A DNA stretch of 64,000 nt, taken from positions 62,001 through 126,000 of the forward strand of contig NZ_SOMG01000021.1 in the NCBI RefSeq assembly GCF_004402045.1, in the 5' to 3' direction. This document shows positions 8,701-17,077 of this stretch, piece by piece. How positions within the stretch are numbered: the stretch's first letter is position 1; each line of letters opens with the position of its first letter. The DNA is from Lelliottia nimipressuralis (lineage in GTDB: Bacteria > Pseudomonadota > Gammaproteobacteria > Enterobacterales > Enterobacteriaceae). The notes beneath the pieces are model-generated. The model did not search any database. It worked only from the letters and a program-made list of their open reading frames with translations, and was not told the origin of the DNA. A program made the position numbers and the translations under genes.

Positions 8701-10088
8701 TGCAAATCGTCTCTGTCGACATAGGCTCGACGTGGACCAAAGCCGCACTCTTCACGCCGGAGGGTGATGGGCTAACGTTGGTCAACCACGTTCTGACCCC
8801 GACGACGACCCACCATCTGGCAGAAGGTTTCTTCACCAGCCTGAACCAGGTGCTAAACGTTGCCGATGCGCGACCTTTGCTGAACAGCGGGGACGTTACG
8901 CTGAAATACTCTTCGTCAGCAAAAGGCGGGCTCGCCGTTGCCGCAATGGGTCTGGTGCCATCGATAACCCTGGAGTCAGCCAAAGTCACTGCCCATTCAG
9001 CGGGCGCCAAAATCGCCCAGTATTACGCCTACAAACTGAACCGCCACGATATCCAGACGCTGGAGGACTCCCCGCCGGACATCCTGCTGTTCACGGGCGG
9101 TACGGACGGAGGAGAAGAGAGCTACGGTCTTGCCAATGCCCGCACGCTGGCAGCGTCAAAGCTGGATTGCGCCATTATCTACGCCGGAAATCGCGATATT
9201 CAGGACGACGTGCAGACCATTCTTGGCCACAAGGATCTGATCGTGGTCGACAACGTTTTGCCTGACCTCGATCACCCGAATCCGTATGCCGCCCGCAAGG
9301 CCATCTGCGATGTCTTTCTGTCCCGCATCGTGAAGGGGAAAGGACTGGACGTTATCGTCGGGGAAACCGGCGAAGAGCCGATGCCCACGCCGTGGACCGT
9401 CTACGAGCTGGTGAAAGCGATCAGCGATGTCGACAGCGCGTGGAAAGAATTCATGCTGATCGACATGGGCGGTGCCACCACCGACGTCTATTCCGCCAGC
9501 GCCAACATGCTCTCCCCGGATACCGTTCTGCACGGCGTGCCTGAGCCGTTTGTGAAACGCACCGTAGAGGGAGACCTCGGCATGCGCGTCTCGGCGATGG
9601 TGGTCGGCGAAAGTACACAGGAACTGGTGAACGTGGTGTTCGCCCATCAGCCTCAGCGCCAGGAAGCTTTTTATGGCTATCTGCGCCATCTGGTCGCACA
9701 TCCGGACTATCTGCCTGTCACCGAAGAAGAAAAGCATTTCGACACGCTGCTGGCCGGGCTGTGCGTTGGGTACGCCAGCGAGCGCCATGCGGGCACCAAA
9801 AAACAGGTTTGTACCTGCGTAGGCAACGTCGATTTGCAGACGGGGCGCGATCTGACCACCGTGCGCAAAGTGGTGGGCTCCGGAGGATGGCTCTCCCGCG
9901 CCAGCCAGTTCGATGTTCATCGCTGGCTGAAGTACCGCGAGCTGGACGACAGCAGCAGACGCGTTCTTTTACCTGGGCAGTTTGACTATTACCGCGATGC
10001 AAAAGGTCTGCTTCCTCTGCTGGCGAATGTCGCCAGGCTGGACCCGCAGGCGGCGGCTCGCACCAGTATTCATTGTTTAACCCTATAA
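8700..10088 (+). CDS. glmL: GlmL/MutL, glutamate mutase reactivating ATPase
   Basis: A 462-aa protein of the ASKHA (actin/Hsp70/sugar kinase) fold, usually found between the glutamate mutase subunits and thought to exchange damaged cobalamin on the enzyme, as known for diol dehydratase reactivases. The phosphate-binding start IVSVDIGSTWTKAALF is at residues 3-18 and the second ATP motif MLIDMGGATTDVYS near 250. The gene lies between glmS and glmE, with a one-base overlap at its start, and 18 bp separate it from glmE. It is the expected length. The reactivase role is family knowledge and not visible directly. Confidence 0.93.
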   Translation: MQIVSVDIGSTWTKAALFTPEGDGLTLVNHVLTPTTTHHLAEGFFTSLNQVLNVADARPLLNSGDVTLKYSSSAKGGLAVAAMGLVPSITLESAKVTAHSAGAKIAQYYAYKLNRHDIQTLEDSPPDILLFTGGTDGGEESYGLANARTLAASKLDCAIIYAGNRDIQDDVQTILGHKDLIVVDNVLPDLDHPNPYAARKAICDVFLSRIVKGKGLDVIVGETGEEPMPTPWTVYELVKAISDVDSAWKEFMLIDMGGATTDVYSASANMLSPDTVLHGVPEPFVKRTVEGDLGMRVSAMVVGESTQELVNVVFAHQPQRQEAFYGYLRHLVAHPDYLPVTEEEKHFDTLLAGLCVGYASERHAGTKKQVCTCVGNVDLQTGRDLTTVRKVVGSGGWLSRASQFDVHRWLKYRELDDSSRRVLLPGQFDYYRDAKGLLPLLANVARLDPQAAARTSIHCLTL

Positions 10089-10106
10089 AACCTAAGGCAG
10101 CAACGA

Positions 10107-11552
10107 ATGGAACTTCGAAATAAAAAGCTAACCCATGACGAATTCATGACTGAGCGGCAACAGGTCTTGCAAACCTGGCATACCGGCAAGGACGTTGAGA
10201 ACTTCGAAGATGGCGTGAAGTACCAGCAAACCATTCCTGAGCAAAAACGCTTTTCTCACGCACTACTGAAGGCCGACCAGGAAGGTAAAACCCTGAGCCA
10301 GCCGCGCGCAGGCGTAGCGCTAATGGATGAACACATCGCCCTGCTCAAAACGCTGCAGGAAGAGTGCGATTTGCTGCCCAGCACCATCGATGCCTACACC
10401 CGTCTGAATCGTTATGAAGAGGCGGCGGTAGGGATCCAAAAATCCATCGAAGCGGGCACCTCCAAACTTAACGGCTTACCGGTCGTCAACCACGGCGTCG
10501 CCGCCTGCCGTCGCATGACTGAAGCGCTGGAGAAACCGATTCAGGTACGTCACGGCACGCCAGATGCGCGCCTGCTGGCGGAGATCGCTATGGCCAGCGG
10601 CTTTACCAGCTATGAAGGCGGCGGTATCTCCTACAACATTCCGTACGCTAAGCGCGTCACCCTGGAAAAATCCATCCGCGACTGGCAGTACTGCGACCGC
10701 CTGATGGGCCTGTATGAAGAACAAGGTATTCGCATTAACCGTGAACCGTTTGGCCCGCTGACCGGCACCCTGATCCCGCCGTTTGTGTCCCACTCGGTGG
10801 CGATTATCGAAGGTCTGCTGGCGCTGGAACAGGGCGTGAAGTCAATTACCGTTGGCTACGGCCAGGTCGGTAGCCTGACGCAGGATATCGCCGCTATTCA
10901 GGCTCTGCGTGAATTGTCCCACGAATATTTCCATAACCACGGATTTGACGATTACGAGCTGAGTACCGTCTTCCACCAGTGGATGGGCGGCTTCCCGGAA
11001 GATGAGTCGAAAGCGTTTGCCATTATCTCCTGGGGCGCAGCGGTTGCCGGTATGTCCGGGGCGACCAAAGTGATCACCAAGAGCCCGCACGAAGCCTTCG
11101 GTATTCCGACCGCCGCCGCAAACGCCCAGGGGCTGAAGGCCTCGCGCCAGATGCTCAACATGGTCAGCGATCAGAAATTCCCGCCGTGTGCCGCCGTCGA
11201 GCAGGAAGTCGAGCTCATTAAGAGCGAAGTCCGCGCCGTGCTGAAGAAAGTCTTCGAGTTGGGCAACGGCGATGTCGCGCGCGGAACGGTGCTGGCGTTT
11301 GAAGCTGGCGTGCTGGACGTACCGTTCGCGCCCGCCTCCTGCAACGCGGGCAAAATTCTGCCGGTTCGTGATAACGCCGGTGCCATTCGCGTGCTGGAAG
11401 CCGGCGCGGTTCCGCTGCCGAAAGATATCCTCGCCCTGCATCACGATTACGTCGCCGAGCGCGCGCGTTTTGAAGGCCGTAAGCCCTCATTCCAGATGGT
11501 TGTTGATGACATCAACGCGGTATCCCACAGTAAATTAATAGGAAGACCATAA
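10107..11552 (+). CDS. glmE: Glutamate mutase (methylaspartate mutase) E subunit
   Basis: The 481-aa catalytic TIM-barrel subunit of AdoCbl-dependent glutamate mutase; clostridial homologues are close to 485 aa. Conserved stretches include TLSQPRAGVALMDEH, VVNHGVAACRRMTEAL (residues about 128-145) and YEGGGISYNIPYAKRV (about 172-187), which line the substrate and corrin sites in the known structure. The gene follows glmL and overlaps mal by one base (taATG). With GlmS it forms the carbon-skeleton mutase that commits glutamate to the methylaspartate pathway. Confidence 0.96.
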   Translation: MELRNKKLTHDEFMTERQQVLQTWHTGKDVENFEDGVKYQQTIPEQKRFSHALLKADQEGKTLSQPRAGVALMDEHIALLKTLQEECDLLPSTIDAYTRLNRYEEAAVGIQKSIEAGTSKLNGLPVVNHGVAACRRMTEALEKPIQVRHGTPDARLLAEIAMASGFTSYEGGGISYNIPYAKRVTLEKSIRDWQYCDRLMGLYEEQGIRINREPFGPLTGTLIPPFVSHSVAIIEGLLALEQGVKSITVGYGQVGSLTQDIAAIQALRELSHEYFHNHGFDDYELSTVFHQWMGGFPEDESKAFAIISWGAAVAGMSGATKVITKSPHEAFGIPTAAANAQGLKASRQMLNMVSDQKFPPCAAVEQEVELIKSEVRAVLKKVFELGNGDVARGTVLAFEAGVLDVPFAPASCNAGKILPVRDNAGAIRVLEAGAVPLPKDILALHHDYVAERARFEGRKPSFQMVVDDINAVSHSKLIGRP

Positions 11553-12793
11553 TGAAAATTAAACAGGCCCTTTTCACCGCAGGCTACTCCTCGTTCTATT
11601 TCGACGATCAGCAGGCCATCAAAAACGGCGCCGGGCATGACGGTTTTATCTATACCGGCAATCCGGTAACGCCTGGATTTACGTCCGTTCGTCAGGCGGG
11701 TGAATGCGTATCCGTACAGCTGATTCTGGAAAACGGTGCGGTGGCGGTGGGCGATTGCGCAGCGGTGCAATACTCAGGCGCAGGCGGTCGCGATCCGCTG
11801 TTCCTGGCTGAACACTTCATTCCGTTCCTCAACGATCACATCAAGCCGCTGCTGGAAGGCCGTGACGTTGACCGGTTCCTGACGAACGCCCGCTTCTTTG
11901 ACGAACTGCGTATAGACGGCCATCTGCTGCATACCGCCGTCCGTTATGGCCTGTCGCAGGCGTTGCTCGACGCGGCGGCACTGGCGACCGGCCGTCTGAA
12001 AACGGAAGTTGTTTGTGATGAATGGCAACTGCCATGCGTCCCGGAAGCCATTCCGTTATTTGGTCAGAGCGGCGACGACCGCTATATCGCCGTCGACAAG
12101 ATGATCCTCAAAGGCGTTGACGTACTGCCGCATGCGCTTATCAACAACGTGGAAGAGAAGCTGGGCCTGAAGGGGGAAAAACTGCGTGAGTATGTGCGCT
12201 GGTTATCCGACCGCATCTTAAGCCTGCGCACCAGCCCGCGCTATCGCCCGACGCTGCACATCGACGTGTACGGCACTATCGGTCTGATTTTCGATATGGA
12301 TCCGGTACGTTGCGCCGCGTATATCGCCAGCCTCGAAAAAGAGGCCCAGGGCCTGCCGCTGTACATCGAGGGGCCGGTGGATGCGGGTAACAAGCCGGAT
12401 CAGATCCGCCTGCTGACCGCCATCACCCACGAGCTGATGCGCCTGGGTTCCGGCGTGAAAATCGTTGCCGATGAGTGGTGTAACACCTATCAGGACATTG
12501 TGGACTTCACCGATGCAGGCAGCTGCCACATGGTGCAGATAAAAACCCCGGATCTGGGCGGTATTCACAACATCGTTGATGCGGTGCTGTATTGCAACAA
12601 ACACGGCATGGAAGCCTATCAGGGCGGTACCTGTAACGAGACGGAAATCAGCGCCCGCACCTGCGTGCACGTGGCCCTCGCCGCTCGCCCGATGCGCATG
12701 CTGATCAAACCGGGCATGGGCTTCGATGAAGGTCTTAACATCGTGTTTAACGAAATGAACCGCACCATCGCACTGTTGCAAACTAAGGATTAA
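11552..12793 (+). CDS. mal: Methylaspartate ammonia-lyase
   Basis: Methylaspartase removes ammonia from 3-methylaspartate to give mesaconate. It is an enolase-superfamily enzyme of 413 aa, the normal length. The catalytic base is present: in MVQIKTPDLGG the Lys is residue 331, the same number as in the Clostridium tetanomorphum enzyme. The Mg2+-binding segments HIDVYG, LYIEGPVD and KIVADEWCNT are intact. It is translationally coupled to glmE by a one-base overlap, and 3 bp separate it from the AtuA-like gene. Function is assigned with high confidence. Confidence 0.96.
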   Translation: MKIKQALFTAGYSSFYFDDQQAIKNGAGHDGFIYTGNPVTPGFTSVRQAGECVSVQLILENGAVAVGDCAAVQYSGAGGRDPLFLAEHFIPFLNDHIKPLLEGRDVDRFLTNARFFDELRIDGHLLHTAVRYGLSQALLDAAALATGRLKTEVVCDEWQLPCVPEAIPLFGQSGDDRYIAVDKMILKGVDVLPHALINNVEEKLGLKGEKLREYVRWLSDRILSLRTSPRYRPTLHIDVYGTIGLIFDMDPVRCAAYIASLEKEAQGLPLYIEGPVDAGNKPDQIRLLTAITHELMRLGSGVKIVADEWCNTYQDIVDFTDAGSCHMVQIKTPDLGGIHNIVDAVLYCNKHGMEAYQGGTCNETEISARTCVHVALAARPMRMLIKPGMGFDEGLNIVFNEMNRTIALLQTKD

Positions 12794-12796
12794 AAG

Positions 12797-14167
12797 ATGG
12801 CACGTACATTTAAGATCTTATCGCCAACGGCTATCCTGGGTTATGGCTTCCCGGAAGAGAGTTTTCGTAAGGCCATGGAAGCGTCGCCGGATCTTATTGC
12901 GGTTGACGCAGGCTCTTCCGACCCGGGCCCCCACTATCTGGGGGCAGGTAAGCCTTTCACCGACCGGGCGGGGGTAAAACGCGATCTGCGCTATATGATC
13001 GTGGCTGGCGTTAAGCACAACATTCCGGTGGTGATCGGTACCGCCGGTGGGTCCGGTGCCGCGCCGCATCTGGAGTGGTGCCGCCAGATAATCCTTGAGA
13101 TTGCGCAGGAAGAGAAGCTGTCATTCTCTATGGCGCTGATCCCGTCGGATGTCGATAAAGCCACCGTGCATCAGGCGCTGGATAACGGGAAAATCACAGC
13201 CCTGGATTTCGTCCCGGCGCTGACCCACGAGGCCATCGAAGAGAGCACCTATATTGTCGCGCAGATGGGTATCGAGCCTTTCCAGCGGGCGCTGGCGGCC
13301 GGGGCGCAGGTGGTACTGGGCGGACGGGCGTACGATCCGGCCTGCTTTGCCGCGCTGCCCATCATGCAGGGCTTCGATGAGGGTCTGGCGCTGCACTGCG
13401 GTAAGATCCTTGAGTGCGCGGCGATTGCCGCTACGCCAGGCTCCGGCTCCGACTGCGCAATGGGCATCATTGACGATAATGGCTTTACGCTGAAAACGTT
13501 TAATCCGAAGCGTAAATTCACCGAGACGTCGGCCGCGGCGCACACCCTGTATGAGAAATCCGACCCGTACTTCCTGCCGGGGCCGGGCGGCGTTCTGAAC
13601 CTGAAAGGGTGCAGCTTCAAAGCGGTAAACGAGGGCGAAGTGTACGTCAGCGGTTCCCGCCACGAAGAAACGCCGTATGCGCTGAAGCTGGAAGGCGCCC
13701 GCCGGGTCGGCTTCCGCTGCCTGACCATTGCCGGTACACGCGACCCGATCATGATTGCCGGGATCGATAACATCCTCGAAGAAGTCCAGGTCAGCGTGAA
13801 GCGCAATCTCTCGCTGAATGACGACAGCATCCGCATGACGTTCCACCTGTACGGTAAAAATGGCGTGATGGGCAACCATGAGCCGATGCAGTCTGCCGGG
13901 CACGAGCTGGGTATTTTGCTGGATGTAGTCGCACCCACGCAGGATATCGCCAACAGCGTCTGTTCGCTGGTGCGCTCTACCCTACTGCACTACGGCTATG
14001 AAAACCGGATCGCAACGGCGGGCAACCTCGCGTTCCCGTTCTCCCCTTCCGACATTCAGAGCGGTCCGGTGTATGAGTTCTCAATCTATCACCTGATCGA
14101 AGCGAGCGACGCGCTGCGTTTTGATTTCCACATCGAGCAGGTCACGCCAGAAGGAGTTCGGTTATGA
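12797..14167 (+). CDS. AtuA-like (DUF1446) protein of the methylaspartate operon
   Basis: A 456-aa protein of the acyclic terpene utilization AtuA / DUF1446 family. Visible conserved patterns are ILGYGFPEESF near the start, LIAVDAGSSDPGPHYLG (about 32-48), IPVVIGTAGGSG (about 77-88) and VVLGGRAYDPACF (about 173-185). No catalytic chemistry has been firmly established for the family as far as I know. It lies 3 bp after mal and overlaps the DUF4387 gene by 4 bp, so the two are probably made together. By position it could handle the product after mesaconate or citramalate, for which no citramalate lyase is present here; that is inference. Confidence 0.85.
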   Translation: MARTFKILSPTAILGYGFPEESFRKAMEASPDLIAVDAGSSDPGPHYLGAGKPFTDRAGVKRDLRYMIVAGVKHNIPVVIGTAGGSGAAPHLEWCRQIILEIAQEEKLSFSMALIPSDVDKATVHQALDNGKITALDFVPALTHEAIEESTYIVAQMGIEPFQRALAAGAQVVLGGRAYDPACFAALPIMQGFDEGLALHCGKILECAAIAATPGSGSDCAMGIIDDNGFTLKTFNPKRKFTETSAAAHTLYEKSDPYFLPGPGGVLNLKGCSFKAVNEGEVYVSGSRHEETPYALKLEGARRVGFRCLTIAGTRDPIMIAGIDNILEEVQVSVKRNLSLNDDSIRMTFHLYGKNGVMGNHEPMQSAGHELGILLDVVAPTQDIANSVCSLVRSTLLHYGYENRIATAGNLAFPFSPSDIQSGPVYEFSIYHLIEASDALRFDFHIEQVTPEGVRL

Positions 14168-14481
14168 AACACGGTATTTGCTCACTGGCGCAGGTCATTC
14201 GTTCTAAAAACGCCGGGCCGTATGAACTGGTTCTGGATATTTTATTTAAAACGCATGAAGACTATCAGCGGGTCAAAGCCTCGGAGCAATTAACGCCGCA
14301 GCTTATTGCCCGTTTATATAACGTTAAGCCTGACTTTATACATCGTATTATCTGGTTCGACCCGGCGAATGCGGTCAAAATCGTCATGCCTCGCGATATT
14401 ATCTCCGGCAACGTCGGTGACAATGATGTTTATGGCGCCCAGCAACATGCACCATTATTAAGTCTCGAGTTCGATCTGTAA
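14164..14481 (+). CDS. DUF4387 (AtuA-associated) small protein
   Basis: A 105-aa protein of the DUF4387 family, which recurrently follows or is fused to AtuA-like proteins. It begins MKHGICSLAQVIRSKNAGPY; the SKNAGPYELVLDILF and ITFDP-like IIWFDPANAVKI segments are typical. The ATG overlaps the AtuA-like stop (ATGA), indicating coupling and probably a complex. Function is unknown. A strong hairpin lies between it and the symporter gene, which may mark the end of the first block of the operon. Confidence 0.85.
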   Translation: MKHGICSLAQVIRSKNAGPYELVLDILFKTHEDYQRVKASEQLTPQLIARLYNVKPDFIHRIIWFDPANAVKIVMPRDIISGNVGDNDVYGAQQHAPLLSLEFDL

Positions 14482-14569
14482 CACTACAAATACAACAACG
14501 TCCATTGGGATATAGATATTTGCTGTATCACTGTATTCCAGATAATTCATGCGGTTGGTCACAACAAAC

Positions 14570-14604
14570 GTGCGTCTGAGCGGTTCGTCAGGACTCAGGC
14601 GCAC
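14570..14604 (+). terminator. Hairpin between DUF4387 and the symporter gene
   Basis: An 11-bp stem, GTGCGTCTGAG pairing with CTCAGGCGCAC with one G-U wobble, around a 13-base loop. No T-run follows, so it may be a processing or stability element or a leaky terminator instead of a full stop. It would let the enzyme genes upstream and the transporter genes downstream be expressed at different levels. Confidence 0.5.
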
Positions 14605-14646
14605 GCTACCCTACACATTAACCAACCTTTATCCGATGGAGTAAAC

Positions 14647-15939
14647 ATGAAAAAAATAAGCTTAACGAAAATGATCATATTAGGTTTGATACTCGGCATG
14701 ATAGCCGGGGTGGTCATTAATAATATGGCATCAGCAGATACAGCAAAATCGTACTCACAGGATATTTCTATTTTCACCACCATATTCTTACGCATGGTGA
14801 AAATGATTATCGCCCCACTGGTCATTTCAACCCTGGTGGTCGGCATAGCCAAAATGGGTGATGCTAAAACGCTCGGCCGTATATTCTCCAAAACCTTTTT
14901 CCTCTTTATTTGTGCCTCGCTGCTGTCGATCGCGCTGGGACTGGTTATCGTCAACATCTTCCAGCCTGGCACAGGCATTAACTTTGTTCCCCATGACGCC
15001 GGGGCCGTTGCGGCCGTTCAGTCCGAGCCGTTCACGCTGAAAGTGTTTATCTCTCACGCGGTACCGACCAGCATCGTTGATGCCATGGCCCGCAACGAGA
15101 TTCTGCAAATCGTGGTGTTCTCGATTTTCCTCGGGTGCAGCCTGGCGGCCATTGGCGAGAAAGCCGAGCCCATCATTAAGGTGCTCGACTCTCTGGTGCA
15201 TGTGATGCTGAAGCTGACGGGCTACGTCATGCTGTTTGCACCGCTGACCGTATTTGCCGCGATTTCCGGACTGATTGCCGAACGCGGTCTGGGGGTGATG
15301 GTCAGCGCAGGTATTTTCATGGGCGAGTTCTACATGACGCTCGGCCTGCTGTGGGCGATTCTGATTGGCCTCTCCACGATGATTGTCGGTCCGTGCATCA
15401 GTCGTCTGACTAAAGCTATCCTCGAACCTGCGCTGCTGGCCTTTACGACCTCAAGTTCAGAAGCGGCTTTCCCGGGCACGCTGAACAAACTGGAAAAATT
15501 CGGCGTCTCCTCCAGGATTGCCAGCTTTGTGCTGCCCATCGGCTACTCCTTTAATCTGGTCGGCTCAATGGCCTACTGTTCGTTTGCTACCGTGTTTATC
15601 GCCCAGGCGTGCAACATCGAACTGAGCATTGGCGAGCAGATCACCATGCTGCTGATCCTGATGCTGACCTCGAAAGGAATGGCGGGCGTGCCGCGTGCAT
15701 CGATGGTGGTTATTGCCGCCACGCTCAACCAGTTCAATATTCCGGAAGCGGGCCTGATTCTGCTGATGGGCGTCGATCCGTTCCTCGACATGGGCCGTTC
15801 CGCCACCAACGTGATGAGTAACGCGATGGGTGCCGCTATCGTCGGTCGCTGGGAAGGCGAGCACTTCGGCGCCGGCTGCCGCGGCAAGGTTCCGGCCAAA
15901 GAAAGCACCGCTTCAGAAACTGAAATCGCCATGTATTGA
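14647..15939 (+). CDS. Dicarboxylate/amino acid:cation symporter (DAACS family), probable glutamate importer
   Basis: A 430-aa inner-membrane protein of the GltP/DctA/GltPh family, with about eight membrane segments and two re-entrant loops. The first re-entrant loop signature is TSSSEAAFPGTL (about 276-287). The TM8 substrate region reads FLDMGRSATNVMSN, with R384 at the position of the carboxylate-binding Arg. Two Asp that bind Na+ in GltPh appear changed: the NMDGT motif reads NLVGS (V305), and the TM8 Asp is N392. Proton coupling would fit but is inferred. The operon context (glutamate mutase, glutaminase) suggests glutamate as substrate; dicarboxylates remain possible. Confidence 0.88.
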   Translation: MKKISLTKMIILGLILGMIAGVVINNMASADTAKSYSQDISIFTTIFLRMVKMIIAPLVISTLVVGIAKMGDAKTLGRIFSKTFFLFICASLLSIALGLVIVNIFQPGTGINFVPHDAGAVAAVQSEPFTLKVFISHAVPTSIVDAMARNEILQIVVFSIFLGCSLAAIGEKAEPIIKVLDSLVHVMLKLTGYVMLFAPLTVFAAISGLIAERGLGVMVSAGIFMGEFYMTLGLLWAILIGLSTMIVGPCISRLTKAILEPALLAFTTSSSEAAFPGTLNKLEKFGVSSRIASFVLPIGYSFNLVGSMAYCSFATVFIAQACNIELSIGEQITMLLILMLTSKGMAGVPRASMVVIAATLNQFNIPEAGLILLMGVDPFLDMGRSATNVMSNAMGAAIVGRWEGEHFGAGCRGKVPAKESTASETEIAMY

Positions 15940-15943
15940 TCAC

Positions 15944-15967
15944 AAAGGCCAACCCTCGTTGGCCTTT
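15944..15967 (+). terminator. Hairpin between the symporter gene and glsA
   Basis: A perfect 9-bp stem, AAAGGCCAA and TTGGCCTTT, with a 6-base loop, five bases after the symporter stop. A short run TTTCGCC follows, so as a terminator it is of medium strength and read-through into the glutaminase gene is likely. Confidence 0.6.
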
Positions 15968-15993
15968 CGCCTTCCCATGTACAGGATAGCCCC

Positions 15994-16995
15994 ATGAAGA
16001 TGAACATTTTCGGCGTCAGCCTCTTATCCGTCAGCCTGGTGTTTAGCGCCACCACGCTGGCGCAACCCGCGCCGGACTACGCTCAGCTGCTTGAGCAGGC
16101 TCACCAAAAATTTAAAGGTAATCACGAGGGGAAAGTCGCCGACTACATCCCTGCCCTGGCAAGCTATAGCCCCGACAATTTCGCCATCACCCTCGCCACG
16201 GTTGACGGCAACATTTATCAGGTTGGCGATGTGAAAAAAGCGTTTCCAATGGAGTCGCTGAGCAAAGTTTTCACCCTGGCGCTGGCGATGGAGCAGCGCG
16301 GTCCGCAGGATGTGCTGGATAAACTTGGCGCCAGCGCGACCGGTCTGCCCTTCAACTCCGGCTTAGCGGTTGAACTGACCAAAGGTGCGCCGGAAAACCC
16401 GCTGGTTAATGCGGGCGCGATGAGTACGGTGAGCCTGGTTGAGGCGAAAGATAAGACTGACCGCTGGAACAAAATTCTCAATAACCTGAACGCGTGGGCC
16501 GATGCCTCGCTGACCGTCAACGAACCGGTGTTCAAATCAGAAATGGAGACCAATCAGCATAACCAGGCCCTGGCGATGCTGATGGCATCCTACAACAGCT
16601 TTTATGGCGATACCCAGGAAGCCGTCGAGATCTATACCCGCCAGTGTTCCGTAGACATCACCGTTGAGCAGCTCGCCAAAATGGGCGCGGTGCTGGCGAA
16701 CAAGGGCAAATCGCCTTTCAACGGTAAGCAACTGCTGAATGAACGCTACGTGCCGCAGGTTCTGGCGGAAATGGCAATTGCCGGTCTGTACGACGGCAGC
16801 GGCAAATGGCTTTACACCGTTGGGATCCCAGCGAAGAGCGGCGTCGGCGGCGGCATGGTTGCCATCGTGCCTGGACAATACGCCATCGCGGTCTATTCGC
16901 CACCGCTGGATGCCGCCGGGAATAGCGTCCGCGCCCAGCAAACAATTGCGTATGTCGCCGAGGCAACGCAGGCCAATCTCTTTTTAGCACATTGA
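15994..16995 (+). CDS. glsA: Secreted (periplasmic) class A glutaminase
   Basis: Glutaminase hydrolyses L-glutamine to glutamate and ammonia. The 333-aa protein has the beta-lactamase-like fold of the family, with the catalytic S-x-x-K in MESLSKVF near residue 88 and conserved LVNAGAMS and GVGGGMVA. Unlike the cytoplasmic E. coli glutaminases YbaS and YneH (about 310 aa), it starts with a signal peptide: MKMNIFGVSLLSVSLVFSA, then TTLA and a likely cut near residue 23. It sits between the symporter and the fumarase, so it would make glutamate outside the inner membrane for uptake by the symporter. The symbol follows the family name. Confidence 0.9.
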   Translation: MKMNIFGVSLLSVSLVFSATTLAQPAPDYAQLLEQAHQKFKGNHEGKVADYIPALASYSPDNFAITLATVDGNIYQVGDVKKAFPMESLSKVFTLALAMEQRGPQDVLDKLGASATGLPFNSGLAVELTKGAPENPLVNAGAMSTVSLVEAKDKTDRWNKILNNLNAWADASLTVNEPVFKSEMETNQHNQALAMLMASYNSFYGDTQEAVEIYTRQCSVDITVEQLAKMGAVLANKGKSPFNGKQLLNERYVPQVLAEMAIAGLYDGSGKWLYTVGIPAKSGVGGGMVAIVPGQYAIAVYSPPLDAAGNSVRAQQTIAYVAEATQANLFLAH

Positions 16996-17019
16996 TCCCA
17001 ACCGACTGTGATTTTGTAA

Positions 17020-17050
17020 GCCGGGCGCGGCAGCTGCGCCAATGCCCGGC
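17020..17050. repeat. REP-like hairpin between glsA and the fumarase gene
   Basis: The palindromic unit GCCGGGCGCGGCAGCTGCGC followed by CAATGCCCGGC resembles enterobacterial REP sequences, with outer arms GCCGGGC and GCCCGGC and an inner GCGGCAGCTGCGC palindrome. It lies in the only larger gap within this part of the operon and could protect upstream mRNA or reduce read-through. Confidence 0.6.
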
Positions 17051-17077
17051 AAAAACAACCACAAAGTGAGAAGTATT

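Noticed and set aside
13121..13953. Two long overlapping minus-strand ORFs inside the AtuA-like gene
   Set aside because: Both are antisense frames of a clearly conserved protein.
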